NCBI RefSeq assembly: GCF_010499265.1
Contig: NZ_JAAGSC010000044.1
Span: forward strand, 31,266-95,265
DNA: 64,000 bases
Source of the DNA: Wenzhouxiangella limi
GTDB taxonomy: Bacteria; Pseudomonadota; Gammaproteobacteria; Xanthomonadales; Wenzhouxiangellaceae
Direction: 5' to 3'
Part shown: one piece after another, positions 61,704 through 64,000 of the stretch
Position numbering within the stretch: the first letter of the stretch is position 1
Layout: every line of letters starts with the position of its first letter
Notes under the pieces: generated by a model
Database searches by the model: none
Told to the model about the DNA's origin: nothing
Seen by the model: only the letters and a program-made list of their open reading frames with translations
Translations under genes and position numbers: made by a program

Positions 61704-64000
61704 ATGACAAGAGATCGGCTTCAGGGTCAAGGTGTTGCCGAACTCATCGATCGTCTCGAAGAGCGGGTGCTGCAGTGCGACGCCGAGGGCCGGATTCTTT
61801 TTTGCTCCAAATCCGATACCGGCCTGCTGGGCTATAAGCCGCCTGAGCTTGCGCAACGCCGGCTGATCGACCTGGTTCATCCCGATGACCGGACGGCCTT
61901 TCCGACCTGGCCAGGTCCGGGCTCTTCGAGTCCCCGGGCCACGCTCAGGCTGCTGTCTGTCGATGGCGCGGTCGGCTGGTGCGAAGTCCAGCTTCACCAT
62001 CTGTTCGATCTCGGCTCGATTGCCGTAGTCGAAGATGTCAGTCTGCGCGAACAGGCCCGCCAGCAGGCCGACGAGATGCTGACCCGCCTGACCAAGCTGG
62101 CGGCCAAAGTGCCCGGCGTGTTGTACCAGTACCAGCAATGGCCGGATGGCCGGGCCTGCTTTCCGTTCGCGACCGATGGCTTGTTCGACGTCTACGGGGT
62201 TCGTCCCGACCAGGTGGTGACCGACGCCACGCCGGTATTCGAAATACTGCACCCGGACGATGTCGAGCGGGTTGCCGAGCGTATCCAGGCATCGGCCCGT
62301 ACCTTGACCACCTGGCGTGACAGCTACCGCGCCATCGCGCCCGACGGGCGAACCGTCTGGCTGGAAGGCGAGAGCGAACCCGAAGCCATGGCCGACGGCA
62401 GCGTGCTCTGGCATGGATACATCCGCGAAGTCACCGAACAGAAGCTGGCTTCCGAGCGGCTGGAAGCCAGCGAAGCCCTGTACCGGGCGATCTTCCACAA
62501 CGTCAACGACGGCATCATCCTGCATCGGGTCATGCCCGACGGTCGGCCCGGGCCGTTTGAGGAAGTCAACGATGTGGCCTGTCGGATCTTGCGTTATTCG
62601 CGCGATGAACTCACCAAACTGGCGCCGGGCAAGATTGACGATCCCGAGGCAATGCTTGACATTGCCGCGATCATGCAAAGCCTGCGCGACACCGGCCATG
62701 CGAACTTCGAGAGCTTGTTGATCGCCGGGGACGGCACGCGGATCGAGTGCGAGGTTTCCGCGCACCAGTTCGAATACCGCGGCGAGCAACGGATCCTGTC
62801 GGTGCTGCGCGATATCCGCGAGCGCAAGACCGCCGAGCGCGAGCTTCGCCAGGCCTTGCGCGAGATGAGCGAGGCCCAGGATGCCCTGCGCCTGCATGCC
62901 CGGGTGTTCGAGTCCACGCGCGAGGGCATCATCATCACCGATCGCAACAACCACATTCTGACCGTCAACGCCGCCTACAGCGAGATCACGGGCTATTCGG
63001 CGCGCGAGGTCATCGGCCGGAATCCGAGTATTGTCGGCTCCGGCGAAGTCGACAAGTCGGTCTATCGCGAGATGTGGCGGTCACTGGACAGCGAAGGACA
63101 CTGGCAGGGCGAGTTGCTCAACCGGCGCAAGGACGGCAGCGTGTATCCGCAGTGGCTGTCGATCAGCGCGGTGCGTGGCGACGGCGACGATGTCACGCAC
63201 TATATCGGCTGGCTACGCGACCTGACCCGGGAAAAGGAAATCGAGCGGCGGATCGAACGGCTGAGCAATCTGGATTCACTCACCGGGCTGCCCAATCGCT
63301 CGCTTTTTCGAGATCGCCTGGAGGTCCAGGCGGCGACGTCGGGCAAGCGCGGAAAGCCCTTCTCCTTGCTCTACCTCGATCTTGACCGCTTCAAGATCGT
63401 CAACGATTCGATGGGCACCGAATCCGGCGATGCCTACCTGCAGAAGATGGCCGAACGATTGGTTCGTCTGTTGCGGCCCACCGATACCGTCAGCCGCCTG
63501 GGCGGCGATGAGTTTGCCCTGCTGCTGCCGGATACCGACGCCGAGGGCGCGGCCCACCTCGCCGGCAAGGTGCAGGCCGAGCTCAACCGGCCGCACAAGA
63601 TTGGCGACCGCACGCTCAGCCTGACGGTCAGTATCGGTATCGCGATCTATCCCCAGGATGGCAAGGACTATCAGTCGCTGCTGACCGCAGCCGACGTGGC
63701 CGTTAATCGGGCCAAGGAAAAGGGCCGCAATACCAGCGAGTTCTTTACCGTCGAGCTCCAGGATCAGGCCCGGCGAACGCTGCAGATCGAGACCGATCTG
63801 CGCGCGGCCATGGTCAAGGGCGAACTGTCCCTGCACTACCAGCCCAAGGTCGATCTGGCGTCGGGCGAGATTGTCGGGGCAGAGGCCCTGCTGCGCTGGC
63901 AGCACCCGGAGCGTGGGGCGATGTCACCGGCCGAGTTCATTCCGGTGGCCGAAGAAACCGACCTGATTGTCGAGGTCGGCCACTGGGTGCTGGACGCGGC
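61704..64000 (+). CDS. PAS-GGDEF-EAL cyclic-di-GMP protein, cut by window end
   Basis: The frame runs from ATG 61704 (GGAG upstream) to the window edge, so about 765 residues are visible. It has several PAS domains: an opening LEERVLQCDAEGRILFCSKS, a second around LYRAIFHNVNDGIILHRV, and a third starting VFESTREGIIITDRNNHIL with PAC regions. Then comes GGDEF with RLGGDEFALLL and an upstream RPTD inhibition site five residues before it. The EAL domain begins LSLHYQPKVDLASGEIVGAE, reading EALLRWQHP, and is cut. Most such proteins make or break cyclic di-GMP; the cut EAL domain prevents judging phosphodiesterase activity. No membrane helix is seen. Confidence 0.92.
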   Translation, partial: MTRDRLQGQGVAELIDRLEERVLQCDAEGRILFCSKSDTGLLGYKPPELAQRRLIDLVHPDDRTAFPTWPGPGSSSPRATLRLLSVDGAVGWCEVQLHHLFDLGSIAVVEDVSLREQARQQADEMLTRLTKLAAKVPGVLYQYQQWPDGRACFPFATDGLFDVYGVRPDQVVTDATPVFEILHPDDVERVAERIQASARTLTTWRDSYRAIAPDGRTVWLEGESEPEAMADGSVLWHGYIREVTEQKLASERLEASEALYRAIFHNVNDGIILHRVMPDGRPGPFEEVNDVACRILRYSRDELTKLAPGKIDDPEAMLDIAAIMQSLRDTGHANFESLLIAGDGTRIECEVSAHQFEYRGEQRILSVLRDIRERKTAERELRQALREMSEAQDALRLHARVFESTREGIIITDRNNHILTVNAAYSEITGYSAREVIGRNPSIVGSGEVDKSVYREMWRSLDSEGHWQGELLNRRKDGSVYPQWLSISAVRGDGDDVTHYIGWLRDLTREKEIERRIERLSNLDSLTGLPNRSLFRDRLEVQAATSGKRGKPFSLLYLDLDRFKIVNDSMGTESGDAYLQKMAERLVRLLRPTDTVSRLGGDEFALLLPDTDAEGAAHLAGKVQAELNRPHKIGDRTLSLTVSIGIAIYPQDGKDYQSLLTAADVAVNRAKEKGRNTSEFFTVELQDQARRTLQIETDLRAAMVKGELSLHYQPKVDLASGEIVGAEALLRWQHPERGAMSPAEFIPVAEETDLIVEVGHWVLDA

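Noticed and set aside
61317-62954. Minus-strand frame of 545 codons opposite dgcN and the PAS protein
   Set aside because: It spans two confident plus-strand genes and has no recognisable domain.

Overview
The window is a GC-rich, gene-dense piece of a Gram-negative chromosome. Outer-membrane beta-barrels, two TonB receptors, LemA, ArfB, an OmpA-family protein and a UbiM-type ubiquinone hydroxylase point to a gammaproteobacterium. The mix (multihaem cytochromes, Na+-type BCCT transporter, S9 and M14 peptidases, D-glutamate genes) resembles free-living aquatic or saline lineages near Wenzhouxiangellaceae/Lysobacterales. That placement is inference from gene content only. No rRNA, tRNA, CRISPR, phage or complete insertion sequence was found. 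The window starts inside a cation diffusion facilitator gene and ends inside a PAS-GGDEF-EAL gene.

Left third (1-20 kb): a truncated metal exporter with an HMA-like protein, an outer-membrane barrel, a BCCT osmolyte transporter, DUF302, two tandem Crp/Fnr paralogues carrying different lesions, a tiny lmo0937-type membrane protein, a methyl-accepting chemotaxis protein, a TauD-type dioxygenase, a lytic transglycosylase, a diguanylate cyclase, an FAD oxidoreductase, DUF481, an SDR, a small tetrahaem cytochrome, a secreted beta-helix protein and two membrane proteins.

Middle (20-38 kb): a PQQ sugar dehydrogenase lipoprotein, a second CDF transporter, then the most notable block: a NapC/NirT-type tetrahaem quinol dehydrogenase, an octahaem cytochrome of the hydroxylamine oxidoreductase family, and a two-gene RND efflux pump, all on the plus strand. 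Facing it are an FtsH homologue and a translationally coupled pair: an unknown protein plus a fusion of protein-isoaspartate methyltransferase with an erythromycin-esterase domain. A haem-uptake operon (FRAP-type TonB receptor, HemP, DUF6607) follows, with a candidate Fur site.

Right (38-64 kb): a 277-bp MITE-like element with perfect 26-bp terminal inverted repeats, S9 and M14 peptidases, a Kef-type antiporter, a second Fur-linked TonB receptor with a PepSY membrane protein, ArfB, a class V aminotransferase, OmpA, UbiM, a fasciclin protein, an acetolactate-synthase-like and aldehyde-dehydrogenase pair separated by a telomere-like heptanucleotide repeat, a LemA/DUF2207 pair, a DgcA/DgcN D-glutamate pair with overlapping genes, and the cyclic-di-GMP protein cut by the window end.

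Functional themes are metal and haem homeostasis, periplasmic electron transfer to nitrogen oxides (inferred), envelope maintenance and proteolysis, and cyclic-di-GMP or Crp/Fnr signalling.
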